Position numbers and translations under genes: made by a program. A DNA stretch of 35,197 bases from Pedobacter rhizosphaerae. GTDB lineage: Bacteria; Bacteroidota; Bacteroidia; Sphingobacteriales; Sphingobacteriaceae. The stretch is from NCBI RefSeq assembly GCF_900111155.1, contig NZ_FOGG01000031.1:22485-57681 (forward strand), in the 5' to 3' direction. Shown piece by piece: positions 23,588-33,317 of the stretch (positions within the stretch are counted from its first letter, which is position 1; every line of letters begins with the position of its first letter). A model generated the notes under the pieces. That model was not told the DNA's origin, did not search any database, and saw only the letters and a program-made list of their open reading frames with translations.

Positions 23588-23916
23588 TGGAAAATTTAAC
23601 TACACAACTTCAAGGCGTTCCGTTAAACCACTACATCTGGTTAAGTGCAATTATTTTCACTATTGGTGTAATTGGGGTGTTAACCCGTAGAAACGCAATC
23701 GTAATTTTCATGTCAGTAGAGCTGATGTTAAATGCTGTTAACTTGCTTTTAACTGCCTTCTCTGTTCACAGCAACGACCCATCAGGTCAGGTTTTTGTAT
23801 TCTTCATTATGGCACTTGCAGCTGCAGAAGTAGCTGTTGGCTTAAGTATCATCGTAATGGTTTATAGAAATACGAAATCAATAGATATTAATGTTTTAAA
23901 TCGCCTTAAGTGGTAA
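23587..23916 (+). CDS. nuoK: NADH-quinone oxidoreductase subunit K
   Basis: This 109-residue, three-helix subunit is related to MrpC of Na/H antiporters. SVELMLNAVNLLLTAFS (about 43-59), with the essential membrane glutamate, and the second glutamate in ALAAAEVAVGLSIIVM (about 77-92) are both present. It starts in the nuoJ stop and is 13 bp from nuoL. Confidence 0.97.
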   Translation: MENLTTQLQGVPLNHYIWLSAIIFTIGVIGVLTRRNAIVIFMSVELMLNAVNLLLTAFSVHSNDPSGQVFVFFIMALAAAEVAVGLSIIVMVYRNTKSIDINVLNRLKW

Positions 23917-23929
23917 ATATATATTAAGA

Positions 23930-25828
23930 ATGACAATAGAACAATTGATTTGGTTGGTTCCTTTACTTCCTTTTTTAGGGTTTGTAATTAACGGGCTGGG
24001 CAGAAAATCTTTATCTAAAGGGCTTGTTGGTGTGATTGGAAGTGGAGTAATCCTGGCTTCTTTTATCATTAGCGTAGTTATTTTCTTTAGTTTACAAGGC
24101 GATACGCAAAAATCTCACGAAGTATTTTTATTTGATTGGATCAGTGCAGGAACTTTGCATATTCCGTTATCGTTTTTGGTTGATCCTTTAAGTTCAATCA
24201 TGCTTTTAATCATCACGGGAATCGGTTTCCTGATCCACCTTTACTCTACGGGCTATATGCACGATGACGAAGGTTTCGGTAAATTTTTCAGTTACTTAAA
24301 CCTGTTTGTGTTCTTTATGCTCTTATTGGTATTGGGCTCAAACTATATTGTAATGTTTATCGGATGGGAAGGCGTTGGGTTATGTTCATACCTTTTAATC
24401 GGTTTCTGGTATACCAATACTGCTTATGCTTCTGCAGCTAAAAAAGCTTTTGTGATGAACCGTATTGGTGACCTTGGCTTTTTATTGGGAGTATTTTTAT
24501 TATTTAACTTTTTCGGCAGTGTAGAGTTTGCGAAGATCTTTCCACAGGCAGCGAAGATGTTACCAGGTAACGATACGATGGTTTTAATCACCATTTTATT
24601 ATTTATCGGAGCTTGCGGTAAATCAGCACAATTGCCATTATTTACGTGGTTACCTGATGCGATGGCCGGACCAACGCCGGTTTCGGCTTTAATTCACGCC
24701 GCTACCATGGTTACAGCAGGTATTTATATGATTGCCCGCTCTAGTGTATTGTTTGATCTTGCTCCATTAACGCAACATATCATTGCTGTTGTGGGTATTG
24801 CTACAGCATTAATTGCTGCGATTATTGCCTTAACACAAACAGATATTAAAAAAGTTCTGGCTTATTCAACAGTATCTCAATTGGGATATATGTTTTTAGG
24901 TCTTGGTGTTGGTGCTTATACAGGTTCGTTCTTCCATGTATTAACACATGCATTCTTTAAAGCATTGTTATTCCTGGGGGCTGGTTCTGTTATTCACGCC
25001 ATGCATCATGAACAGGATATGCGTCACATGGGTGGTTTAAAAGGAAAACTTAAAACAACATTCGCTACCATGATGATTGGAACGATTGCTATTGCAGGTT
25101 TACCTCCTTTTTCAGGATTCTTCTCTAAAGATGAGATTTTGGCACATGCTTACCAGGCAAGTCCGATATTGTGGGGAATAGGTGTACTTACCGCATTCTT
25201 AACGGCATTCTATATGTTCCGCATGATGTTCTTGACTTTCTCCGGTAAATATAGAGGAACGCATCATCCAGAAATCCATATTCACGAATCACCAGGCTCA
25301 ATGACGCTTCCATTGATCATTCTTGCAGCTTTGGCCGCTATTGGTGGAGCAATCAATATTCCTCATGTTTTTGGCGGAAATGAATGGTTAGCACATTGGT
25401 TATCACCAGTGGTTGCGCAGCATGAATTAGAGCTAAGCCATAGTACAGAGTTTACCTTAATGGGAATTTCTGTTTTGGCAGCCGTTGCGGCAACAATTTA
25501 TGCTTACGGCAAATATGTAAAAGGAGCTCATGTTCCTGTGGCAGATGAAGCACCGCGTTCTGCTTTGGCTAAACTTTCCTACAACAAATTCTATTTAGAT
25601 GAGATTTATGATTTCCTATTTACGAAACCATTAAATGCTTTATCTAAATTTTTCTATAAAGTTTTGGATACTAAGTTCATCGATGGAATTGTAAACGGAT
25701 TAGGTTGGAGTACAAATGAAGCGAGTAAAGGTATCCGCCTATTACAAAGTGGAAATGTAGGTTTCTATATTTTCATGATGGTATTCGGTATCATCGCATT
25801 GTTGCTATATACATTTTTATACATCTAA
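23930..25828 (+). CDS. nuoL: NADH-quinone oxidoreductase subunit L
   Basis: This 632-residue antiporter-like subunit lies at the far end of the membrane arm. VMFIGWEGVGLCSYLLIGFW (about 138-157) carries the key glutamate, SAQLPLFTWLPDAMAGPTPVSALIHAATMVTAGIYMIAR the lysine and histidine channel residues, and the C-terminus the long lateral helix and final membrane helix. About 16 helices are predicted, and length is normal. It is followed by nuoM after 20 bp. Confidence 0.98.
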   Translation: MTIEQLIWLVPLLPFLGFVINGLGRKSLSKGLVGVIGSGVILASFIISVVIFFSLQGDTQKSHEVFLFDWISAGTLHIPLSFLVDPLSSIMLLIITGIGFLIHLYSTGYMHDDEGFGKFFSYLNLFVFFMLLLVLGSNYIVMFIGWEGVGLCSYLLIGFWYTNTAYASAAKKAFVMNRIGDLGFLLGVFLLFNFFGSVEFAKIFPQAAKMLPGNDTMVLITILLFIGACGKSAQLPLFTWLPDAMAGPTPVSALIHAATMVTAGIYMIARSSVLFDLAPLTQHIIAVVGIATALIAAIIALTQTDIKKVLAYSTVSQLGYMFLGLGVGAYTGSFFHVLTHAFFKALLFLGAGSVIHAMHHEQDMRHMGGLKGKLKTTFATMMIGTIAIAGLPPFSGFFSKDEILAHAYQASPILWGIGVLTAFLTAFYMFRMMFLTFSGKYRGTHHPEIHIHESPGSMTLPLIILAALAAIGGAINIPHVFGGNEWLAHWLSPVVAQHELELSHSTEFTLMGISVLAAVAATIYAYGKYVKGAHVPVADEAPRSALAKLSYNKFYLDEIYDFLFTKPLNALSKFFYKVLDTKFIDGIVNGLGWSTNEASKGIRLLQSGNVGFYIFMMVFGIIALLLYTFLYI

Positions 25829-25848
25829 AAAGGGTTCAGAATTAAATA

Positions 25849-27312
25849 ATGGAACAACTTTTATTACTCATATTTCTACCGCTTGCAGGTGCTGTTATTT
25901 CGGCATTTGCAGGAAAATCGGCGAAATTAATTTCTACTGTTTTTGCGGTAGCCTCTTTGGTTTTGGCTTTATTTCTGGCCATAAACTTTATTCCTGATGC
26001 GAGCACACAGTTTCAGGTGAATTTACCCTGGATTCAGGATTTAGGGATCAGCTTCCACGCTGGTATTGATGGTATCAGTATGTTAACGGTTTTGTTAACG
26101 AATATCCTGGTGCCTATCATCATCTTATCCAGTTATAATCATGATTATAAAAATCCTGCTGCTTTTTATGCCTTGATTTTATTCATGCAAACAGGATTAC
26201 TGTTGGTTTTCACGGCAATGGATGCCTTCCTTTTCTATATCGGATGGGAAGCAGCCTTAATCCCGATTTATTTTATTTGTGCCGTTTGGGGAGGAAAAGA
26301 CCGCATCCGCATTAACATGAAGTTTTTCATTTATACGATTGCCGGTTCATTGTTTATGTTGATGGGAATTATTTATTTGTATCTGCAAAACCCGGCACAT
26401 AATTTTAATATCGAAGCTTTTTATGCTTTAAATTTAGATAGCGTACAACAAGGATGGGTTTTCTGGGCTTTCTTTATTGCTTTTGCCATAAAGATGCCAA
26501 TTTTCCCTTTCCATACCTGGCAACCTGATACCTACACCGCTGCTCCTACTCAAGGAACGATGTTGTTATCTGGTATTATGCTAAAAATGGGTATTTATGG
26601 CGTAATCAGATGGTTATTGCCGATTGTACCACATGGCGTTCAGGATTGGTCTTGCCTGGCCATGGTATTATCTATTATTGGAGTGGTATATGCTTCTTTA
26701 ATTGCCTTTACACAAAAAGACGCAAAGCGTTTAGTAGCATATTCTTCTATCGCTCACGTAGGCCTGATCGCTGCAGGAATCTTTGCCTTAAACCAACAAG
26801 GTTTACAAGGTGCAATGATTCAAATGTTAAGTCATGGTATTAACGTTGTAGGCTTGTTCTTCGTTTTAGATATTATCTTTTCACGTGTTAAAACCAATAA
26901 AATTGAAGAATTGGGTGGTATTGCCAAAGTTGCGCCTCAATTGGCCATAACATTTTTAATCATCGTATTGGGAACAGTTGCATTACCAGGTACCAATGGG
27001 TTTATCGGCGAGTTTTTGCTCTTATTAGGTGTTTATCAGTATGGCATCTGGGCTGCAGCTATCGCAGGCTTAACCATCATTTTTGGTGCAGTATACATGT
27101 TGCGCACCTATCAGAATGTAATGCTTGGAAAAACAAACGAATTAACCATCACTTTCACCGATATCAAAGGAACAGAGAAATTGGTTCTTTATACCATTTG
27201 TGCATTGATTATTGTTTTGGGTGTTTATCCAAAACCATTATTGCACTTAACAGAGGCATCTGTACAACATTTATTAGAACAGGTAAATCACAAATTAACT
27301 ACAGTAAATTAA
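25849..27312 (+). CDS. nuoM: NADH-quinone oxidoreductase subunit M
   Basis: This 487-residue proton-pumping subunit has about 14 helices. The signature runs from FHAGIDGISMLTVLLT (about 66-81), through FYIGWEAALIPIYFI (conserved Glu), to AIKMPIFPFHTWQPDTYTAAPTQGTMLLSGIMLKMGIYG with the pumping lysine. KDAKRLVAYSSIAHVG is the second conserved channel motif. It lies 3 bp before nuoN. Confidence 0.98.
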   Translation: MEQLLLLIFLPLAGAVISAFAGKSAKLISTVFAVASLVLALFLAINFIPDASTQFQVNLPWIQDLGISFHAGIDGISMLTVLLTNILVPIIILSSYNHDYKNPAAFYALILFMQTGLLLVFTAMDAFLFYIGWEAALIPIYFICAVWGGKDRIRINMKFFIYTIAGSLFMLMGIIYLYLQNPAHNFNIEAFYALNLDSVQQGWVFWAFFIAFAIKMPIFPFHTWQPDTYTAAPTQGTMLLSGIMLKMGIYGVIRWLLPIVPHGVQDWSCLAMVLSIIGVVYASLIAFTQKDAKRLVAYSSIAHVGLIAAGIFALNQQGLQGAMIQMLSHGINVVGLFFVLDIIFSRVKTNKIEELGGIAKVAPQLAITFLIIVLGTVALPGTNGFIGEFLLLLGVYQYGIWAAAIAGLTIIFGAVYMLRTYQNVMLGKTNELTITFTDIKGTEKLVLYTICALIIVLGVYPKPLLHLTEASVQHLLEQVNHKLTTVN

Positions 27313-27315
27313 GCA

Positions 27316-28695
27316 ATGAATATTATCATAACCATTAGTATAACAGCTTTTTTAGTGCTTTATGCAGGCTTGTTTAAAGCAAATAAAGCATTATTGCCGC
27401 TTACCATTGTTGGCTTACTTACTGCATTAGGATTTACTTTCTGTGCCTGGGGTGCTAATACAGTACATTTCGGCATGATTCAAACGGATAACTTTGCTTT
27501 GGCATTCTCTTCTGTTTGTATTATTGGAACTTTGCTGATTTTTCTCCTCACACAAAACTACTTTCATGCTAAAAGCGATAATATAGCCGAGTACTATACC
27601 CTTATCCTCTTTGCCCTTGCAGGGATGATTATGATGGTATCTTACAAGAACATGGCTATGCTTTTTGTTGGCCTGGAAATTATGTCGGTGAGTTTATACA
27701 TCCTGGCCGGTATACGTAAAAAGGATTTCGCTTCTAATGAGGCTTCTTTAAAGTACTTCTTAATGGGCGCTTTTTCAACAGGTTTCTTATTATTCGGAAT
27801 TACCTTGATTTATGGTGCTACAGGATCATTTGATCTGGATAAAATTCAGGAGTATCTGGTTGCCAATAATCAAACACATACTGTATCTCCACTTGTTTAC
27901 CCGGGTATTATTTTAATGATGATAGGGCTGTGCTTCAAAGTAGGTGCTGCGCCTTTCCATTTCTGGACTCCTGACGTTTATGAAGGTGCGCCAACCTTAA
28001 TCACTACTTTTATGAGTACAGTGGTTAAAACGGCTGGTTTTGCTGCCTTCTTAAGATTATTTGCAGGTAGCTTAGGCTCAGAGCACCAGTTTTGGGTTAT
28101 GCCTTTAATGGTTATCGTTTGCTTAACCCTGTTTATTGGTAACGTTACTGCTTTGTTCCAAAAGAACTTCAAAAGGATGTTGGCTTACTCCAGTATTTCA
28201 CATGCAGGTTATCTGTTATTCTCGCTCATTGTTTTATCTCAGTACTCAAATAATAATGTATTGGTTTACGCTTCTGCCTATACTTTCGCCTCAATCATTG
28301 CCTTTGCAGTATTGATCCTGGTAAAACAGAAAACTGGAAGCGATAGCTTTGAGAGCTTTAACGGTTTGGCTAAGAAAAATCCACTGGTGGCTTTATCTTT
28401 AACTGTTGCCATGCTTTCTTTAGCAGGTATACCATTAACCGCAGGTTTCATTGGTAAATACCTGATGTTTCTTAATGTAATGCAGGAGTATCAAACGATA
28501 TTAGTGGCATTTGCTATTTTAAATGCATTGGTTGGCTTTTACTATTATTTTAAGGTAATTGTGGCCATGTACTTTAAAGATGGCGCTGAAACGGAATTGA
28601 GTGCTCCTATTCAATACAAAGTCGTTTTGGTGATCTCTGTTATCGTAACTATACTTTTGGGCGTATATCCGGCGGTTATTCTAAACCTGATTTAA
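27316..28695 (+). CDS. nuoN: NADH-quinone oxidoreductase subunit N
   Basis: This 459-residue antiporter-like subunit is the last gene of the complex I operon. MLFVGLEIMSVSLYILAGIRKKD (about 115-137) holds the conserved glutamate, YFLMGAFSTGFLLFG follows, and FKVGAAPFHFWTPDVYEGAPT carries the pumping lysine. FQKNFKRMLAYSSISHAGY is the second channel motif. About 14 helices are predicted. I see no terminator after it, so transcription may continue into dedA. Confidence 0.98.
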   Translation: MNIIITISITAFLVLYAGLFKANKALLPLTIVGLLTALGFTFCAWGANTVHFGMIQTDNFALAFSSVCIIGTLLIFLLTQNYFHAKSDNIAEYYTLILFALAGMIMMVSYKNMAMLFVGLEIMSVSLYILAGIRKKDFASNEASLKYFLMGAFSTGFLLFGITLIYGATGSFDLDKIQEYLVANNQTHTVSPLVYPGIILMMIGLCFKVGAAPFHFWTPDVYEGAPTLITTFMSTVVKTAGFAAFLRLFAGSLGSEHQFWVMPLMVIVCLTLFIGNVTALFQKNFKRMLAYSSISHAGYLLFSLIVLSQYSNNNVLVYASAYTFASIIAFAVLILVKQKTGSDSFESFNGLAKKNPLVALSLTVAMLSLAGIPLTAGFIGKYLMFLNVMQEYQTILVAFAILNALVGFYYYFKVIVAMYFKDGAETELSAPIQYKVVLVISVIVTILLGVYPAVILNLI

Positions 28696-28743
28696 GGTAT
28701 GCTGTTGTTAGATAATTATTTGTAGTTTTACGAATAATTGAAT

Positions 28744-29397
28744 ATGCAAGACTTTTGGAATAGCCTACACCATTTGATCGATCCCGAAAAATTATTGAGG
28801 GAGGGCGGTTTCTATCTTGTTGTATTCGTTATCTATGCGGAAACAGGGCTCTTCTTTGGCTTTTTTCTTCCCGGCGATTATTTGCTGTTTTTAGCAGGAA
28901 TGTTTGTGGCTACTGGAAAGCTTGATGTCAATATCGCGGTCTTACTGGCAGGCTTAAGCTTTGCTGCTATTATGGGTAATTTTACCGGGTATTGGTTTGG
29001 TAGAAAAACCGGGCCTGTATTGTACACGAGAAAGGACAGCTTCTTCTTTAAAAAGAAATATTTAAAGGCCGCAGAAGATTATTACAACAAACAAGGTGCT
29101 TTCGCGCTTATTATGGGAAGATTTGTTCCAATTGTGAGAACTTTTGCACCGATTTTTGCTGGCGTTGTTAAGTTGGATTTTAAAAGGTTTGCCTTATACA
29201 ATGTTGCCGGAGCTCTACTTTGGATTAGCTCCTTAACCCTTTTAGGGTATTTTTTAGGCAAAAAATTTGAAAAAGAAATTAACGATTATTTATTATATAT
29301 TATTATTGGGTTTATCGTTATCACAACTATTCCATTATTAATTACCTTTGTAAAAAGAAAAGTAGTGAAAAGTCCTGACGAGGATAAACAGATTTAA
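28744..29397 (+). CDS. DedA family membrane protein
   Basis: This 217-residue inner-membrane protein of the DedA/VTT superfamily, a group implicated in lipid (undecaprenyl or phosphatidylethanolamine) flipping and membrane homeostasis. ETGLFFGFFLPGDYLLFLAG (about 29-48) and GRFVPIVRTFAPIFAGVVK (about 128-146) are the two diagnostic segments, with acidic and basic residues in re-entrant loops. Four to five membrane helices are predicted. The ATG at 28744 is preferred to a TTG two codons earlier. It lies 8 bp before ppa; the substrate is unknown. Confidence 0.93.
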   Translation: MQDFWNSLHHLIDPEKLLREGGFYLVVFVIYAETGLFFGFFLPGDYLLFLAGMFVATGKLDVNIAVLLAGLSFAAIMGNFTGYWFGRKTGPVLYTRKDSFFFKKKYLKAAEDYYNKQGAFALIMGRFVPIVRTFAPIFAGVVKLDFKRFALYNVAGALLWISSLTLLGYFLGKKFEKEINDYLLYIIIGFIVITTIPLLITFVKRKVVKSPDEDKQI

Positions 29398-29405
29398 AAT
29401 TAGAA

Positions 29406-29957
29406 ATGGCAAAAGACGAACATCACGCGTGGCATAGCGTATCTCCTGGTGCAAATGTACCTGAAATTGTTAACGCAATTATTGAAATTCCAAAAGGTTC
29501 AAAAGCAAAATACGAAATAGATAAAGAATCAGGTTTAATCAAATTAGATAGGGTTCTTTTTTCATCAGTTATGTACCCAGCTAACTATGGCTTTATTCCA
29601 CAAACTTATTGTGATGATAAAGATCCATTAGATATTCTGGTACTTTGTTCTGTAGACGTATATCCTATGACTGTTATTGAAGCAAAAGTTGTAGGTGTAA
29701 TGCACATGGTTGATAATGGTGAGCAAGACGACAAAATTATCGCAGTAGCGAAAAATGATATGTCTGTAAATTATATCAACGATTTAGATGAGTTACCTCC
29801 ACATACCATGAAAGAAATTGTTCGTTTCTTTCAGGATTACAAAGCACTAGAAGAGAAAAATGTAACTATCGAACATTTATTAGGTGTTCGTTATGCGCAT
29901 AAAGTGATTAAGGAAAGTATTGAACTTTACAACACAACCTTTAGAGAATTAGCTTAA
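29406..29957 (+). CDS. ppa: Inorganic pyrophosphatase, family I
   Basis: This 183-residue soluble enzyme hydrolyses pyrophosphate to two phosphates and so drives biosynthetic reactions forward. The active-site signature is DDKDPLDILVL (about 75-85), with the DxDPxD metal-binding aspartates, preceded by YPANYGFIPQTY. EIPKGSKAKYEIDKESG near residue 28 supplies the substrate lysine. Length fits the family (~175-185). Its stop overlaps the next start (TAATG), so it is coupled to the CBS-domain gene. Confidence 0.98.
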   Translation: MAKDEHHAWHSVSPGANVPEIVNAIIEIPKGSKAKYEIDKESGLIKLDRVLFSSVMYPANYGFIPQTYCDDKDPLDILVLCSVDVYPMTVIEAKVVGVMHMVDNGEQDDKIIAVAKNDMSVNYINDLDELPPHTMKEIVRFFQDYKALEEKNVTIEHLLGVRYAHKVIKESIELYNTTFRELA

Positions 29958-31384
29958 TGGATTTACCCTCGGTCTGTTTGTTTTTAAATTTAAAATTAGG
30001 CGCAATTTTGCCTTCTACACCCTTCGCAGTAGTTGCTTTACAGCAACCAGAAACAGGAGGAGTTGGGTGGCGATTATTCTTAGCCTTATTTTTAGTGTTA
30101 TTGAACGGTTTCTTTGTTGCAGCAGAGTTTGCAATTGTTAAAGTTCGGGCCTCACAAATAGAAATAAAAGCAAAAACAGGCAGTCGTGTCGGCAAAATGG
30201 CTAAAGGGATTATTCATAATCTGGATGGCTATCTTGCTGCCACGCAGCTGGGAATTACCCTGGCCTCTCTGGGCTTGGGTTGGGTAGGTGAAGATGTAAT
30301 GCACACTATTTTTAAAAACCTGTTCGATAGCTTAGAATGGGGGCTTAGTGATGCTACAATACATACTGCATCTACAATAGTGGCCTTCTCGCTCATTACC
30401 ATTATGCATATTGTTTTTGGTGAGCTGGCACCTAAATCTTTCGCCATTCAACGTCCGGTGGCAACAACATTATTTGTTTCTTTTCCGTTACAGGTGTTTT
30501 ATGTAGTATTCAAGCCATTTATCTGGACATTGAACAGCTTGGCTGCAATTATCCTTAAGCCTCTTGGTATCGACGCTTCTGCAGGTCATGAATCCATTCA
30601 CAGTACCGAAGAACTTCAGTATCTTTTAGATCAGGGTAAGGAAAGTGGTGCTTTAGATAACAACGAACACGAATTAATTAAAAACGTTTTCGATTTTAAT
30701 GAACGTGTGGTTAAAAATATTATGGTTCCGAGAACCAAAATTTCTGGGGTTGAATTAACTTCCCCAAAAGAAGAAGTAATCGACATTATCATAAGAGAGG
30801 GTTACTCCAGGTTACCTGTTTATGATGATAGCATGGATAAAATCGTAGGGATCATTCACGCGAAAGATATTTTGCCCTTAGTGGCTTCAGGAAATCAAAC
30901 CTGGACCCTTAACGATATTATTCGTAAGCCATACTTTGTAACAGAAACCAAAAAAATTAATGATTTGATGAGCGAGTTGCAGAGTAACCGCATTCAAATT
31001 GCAATTGTTTTAGATGAGTTTGGTGGTACCGCCGGTATGGTTACACTGGAAGATATTGTAGAAGAATTAGTTGGAGAAATTCAGGATGAATACGATGAAG
31101 AGAAACCTTTAGTAGAGAAGGTTTCAGATCATGAGTTTATTGTGAATGCTTCTGCTACTGTATACGATGTAAATGAGCATCTTCCGCATGATTTGCCTGA
31201 GGATGAAGACTTCGACACTATGGGAGGCTTGGTATCGCATGTTTTTGGTCGCATTCCGGAGGTTGGTGAAAGTAATGAGTCTTATGGTTATCTGTTTACC
31301 ATCTTGAAGAAAACAGAGCAGAATATCGAAACCATAAAACTCGAACTCGTTATTAATAAAGCAGATATGGTTGATAATCACTAA
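29957..31384 (+). CDS. CNNM/CorC-type transporter, DUF21 and CBS domains
   Basis: This 475-residue membrane protein is often named hemolysin family protein but belongs to the CNNM/CorC (MpfA) group, linked to magnesium or cobalt efflux. The DUF21 domain spans about 35-225 with four hydrophobic segments and LNGFFVAAEFAIVKVRASQIE at the start. Two CBS domains follow (about 245-370; MVPRTKISGVE, SRLPVYDDSMDKIVGIIHAKD, FGGTAGMVTLEDIVEELVGEI), then the CorC-HlyC C-terminal domain. The first ~35 residues before the membrane domain are atypical. It is translationally coupled to ppa and 8 bp before rsmE. Confidence 0.92.
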   Translation: MDLPSVCLFLNLKLGAILPSTPFAVVALQQPETGGVGWRLFLALFLVLLNGFFVAAEFAIVKVRASQIEIKAKTGSRVGKMAKGIIHNLDGYLAATQLGITLASLGLGWVGEDVMHTIFKNLFDSLEWGLSDATIHTASTIVAFSLITIMHIVFGELAPKSFAIQRPVATTLFVSFPLQVFYVVFKPFIWTLNSLAAIILKPLGIDASAGHESIHSTEELQYLLDQGKESGALDNNEHELIKNVFDFNERVVKNIMVPRTKISGVELTSPKEEVIDIIIREGYSRLPVYDDSMDKIVGIIHAKDILPLVASGNQTWTLNDIIRKPYFVTETKKINDLMSELQSNRIQIAIVLDEFGGTAGMVTLEDIVEELVGEIQDEYDEEKPLVEKVSDHEFIVNASATVYDVNEHLPHDLPEDEDFDTMGGLVSHVFGRIPEVGESNESYGYLFTILKKTEQNIETIKLELVINKADMVDNH

Positions 31385-31392
31385 TTTCAGCG

Positions 31393-32097
31393 ATGCATAT
31401 CTTTTACACCCCCGATATAACCTCCAATTCTTATACGCTTAACGAAGAAGAAAGCAAGCATTGCGTACGCGTGTTGCGCTTAGCGGTTGGGGCGCTGGTT
31501 TATTTGGTGGATGGCAAGGGAGGTTTTTATACCGCAGAAATTGTTGCCGATAATCCTAAAAAGGTAGCTTTAAACGTATTGAAGGCTGAAAAGGAATTCG
31601 GTAAGCGAAATCACTACCTGCATATTGCTGTGGCACCTACCAAAAATATCGATCGCATAGAGTGGTTTTTAGAAAAGGCTACAGAGTTAGGTATTGATGA
31701 AATCACTCCAATTATTTCAGATCGTTCTGAGCGCAAAGTGGTGAAAGATGATCGCTTAAATAAGGTCATCACCTCTGCGGTTAAGCAATCTATTAAAGCT
31801 TACCATCCTAAATTGAATGAAGCAGTTTCTTTAGATAGTTTTTTAAAGCAAGACATAGCAGGAGATAAGTTAATTGCACATTGTATAGACAATGAAGGCA
31901 AGGGTTATATCAGTGAATTGATTCAGCCGAATGGACAATATTTAATTCTAATTGGACCAGAAGGCGATTTTACACCAGAAGAAGTAACAAAAGCTTTGAA
32001 TAAAGGCTTCAAACCTTTAACTTTAGGTAATAACAGGCTCAGAACGGAAACAGCTGCTTTAGCTGCGTGTTTTGAGGTGAATTATCTAAATCGTTAA
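31393..32097 (+). CDS. rsmE: 16S rRNA m3U1498 methyltransferase
   Basis: This 234-residue SPOUT-class enzyme uses SAM to methylate U1498 of 16S rRNA. The N-terminal PUA-like part includes HCVRVLRLAVG. The C-terminal knot carries ATELGIDEITPIISDRSE, then LIGPEGDFTPEEV (about 180-192) and LTLGNNRLRTETAALAA, the trefoil-knot SAM-binding motifs in the usual order. Length matches the family (~240). Its start lies 8 bp after the CBS gene. Confidence 0.97.
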   Translation: MHIFYTPDITSNSYTLNEEESKHCVRVLRLAVGALVYLVDGKGGFYTAEIVADNPKKVALNVLKAEKEFGKRNHYLHIAVAPTKNIDRIEWFLEKATELGIDEITPIISDRSERKVVKDDRLNKVITSAVKQSIKAYHPKLNEAVSLDSFLKQDIAGDKLIAHCIDNEGKGYISELIQPNGQYLILIGPEGDFTPEEVTKALNKGFKPLTLGNNRLRTETAALAACFEVNYLNR

Positions 32098-32161
32098 GCA
32101 TTTGAAATTTTCAATATATCATTTTAATTTCAGGATATCTGCCGCTGTTGTCTTTAGGCTG

Positions 32162-32812
32162 ATGTCTTATTGTTTTTGTCTCGTAGCTTTATGTGTAGTT
32201 TATAGTTTTTCGGTTCCCTCTTACCGCATGGCTAAGCTCAAATATAATGGTGGTGGAGATTGGTATGCCGATCGAACAGCGCTCCCCAATTTAATTGCAT
32301 TTTGCAACGCGAACCTTAAAACGAACTTTTATCCAGAGGAAAGTATTGTTGAAGTAGGAAGCAAGGAACTTTTCAACTATCCCTTCATTTACATGACGGG
32401 GCATGGTAATGTGGTGTTTAGCGACCAGGAGGTAAGTAATCTGAGAAGATATTTAATTGGTGGAGGTTTTCTGCATATTGACGATAACTATGGCTTAGAC
32501 AAATTTATCAGGCCTCAAATGAAAAAGGTGTTTCCCGAGCTCAGCTTTGTAGAGTTACCCGCCAATCATGCTTTATACAATCAAAAATTTAAGTTTCCAA
32601 ACGGCTTACCAAAAATCCATGAACACGACGGCAAACGGCCGCAAGGTTTTGCCCTGATATACAAAGGAAGAATAGTTTGCTATTATACCTTTGAGTGCGA
32701 TTTAGGTAATGGCTGGGAAGATTTGGGTACTTATCCTGAAGATACACCAGAAACCCGCTCAAAGGCCTTAAAAATGGGGGCTAATCTTGTTCAGTATGCT
32801 TTAACTCAATAA
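32162..32812 (+). CDS. DUF4159 domain protein, probably exported
   Basis: The product is 216 residues from the ATG at 32162; a TTG at 32102 would add 20. The chosen start gives a plausible signal peptide or anchor (SYCFCLVALCVVYSF). The DUF4159 domain follows: KLKYNGGGDWYADRTALPNL (about 24-43), YPFIYMTGHGNVVFS, the turn GGGFLHIDDNYG, and HALYNQKFKFPNGLPKIHEHD. The fold is related to class I glutamine amidotransferase-like domains, without an obvious catalytic cysteine here. Function is unknown; it is often found near MoxR/von Willebrand genes, but not in this window. Confidence 0.85.
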   Translation: MSYCFCLVALCVVYSFSVPSYRMAKLKYNGGGDWYADRTALPNLIAFCNANLKTNFYPEESIVEVGSKELFNYPFIYMTGHGNVVFSDQEVSNLRRYLIGGGFLHIDDNYGLDKFIRPQMKKVFPELSFVELPANHALYNQKFKFPNGLPKIHEHDGKRPQGFALIYKGRIVCYYTFECDLGNGWEDLGTYPEDTPETRSKALKMGANLVQYALTQ

Positions 32813-32813
32813 A

Positions 32814-33314
32814 ATGTATAAGGTAAAAGTTAATAACGAATTTCAGTATGAACTTGAACAACAAGGTTCAGCGTTATCTTTAGCTGGTAAACCGCTTCAA
32901 ATCGATTTTAGCGATCAGGAAAATGGAGCTACCCATGTTATCTATAACCATAAATCTTTTAATACAGAGCTTGTGAGCATGGATGTAATTGAAAAGACAT
33001 GCGTGATTAAGGTGAATGGCAATACCTATAGTATCCAGGTTGAGGATCAATTTGATCAATTATTAAAGCAATTGGGTCTGGACAATTTAGCTGCAAACAA
33101 GGTTTTGGAAATTAAAGCCCCAATGCCTGGCCTGGTGTTAAATGTTATGATCGCTGTTGATCAGGAAGTGGCAAAGGGAGATAACCTCCTTATACTTGAA
33201 GCGATGAAGATGGAGAATATTTTGAAATCAACTACCGCAGGGGTGGTTAAGAAAATATGGGTGAAGCAGGGCGATAAAGTAGAGAAAAATCAAATTTTAA
33301 TCCAGTTCAAATAA
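32814..33314 (+). CDS. Biotin/lipoyl-domain protein, acyl-CoA carboxylase carrier subunit
   Basis: The product has 166 residues. The C-terminal ~70 residues form a biotinyl domain with APMPGLVLNVMI (about 102-113) and LILEAMKMENIL, where Lys132 in AMKM would be biotinylated. The N-terminal half has the strand-rich part typical of stand-alone carriers for propionyl-, methylmalonyl- or acetyl-CoA carboxylases in Bacteroidota. The matching carboxyltransferase and biotin carboxylase genes are not in the window, so the substrate is uncertain. Its stop is 3 bp from the convergent acyltransferase stop. Confidence 0.9.
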   Translation: MYKVKVNNEFQYELEQQGSALSLAGKPLQIDFSDQENGATHVIYNHKSFNTELVSMDVIEKTCVIKVNGNTYSIQVEDQFDQLLKQLGLDNLAANKVLEIKAPMPGLVLNVMIAVDQEVAKGDNLLILEAMKMENILKSTTAGVVKKIWVKQGDKVEKNQILIQFK

Positions 33315-33317
33315 GGA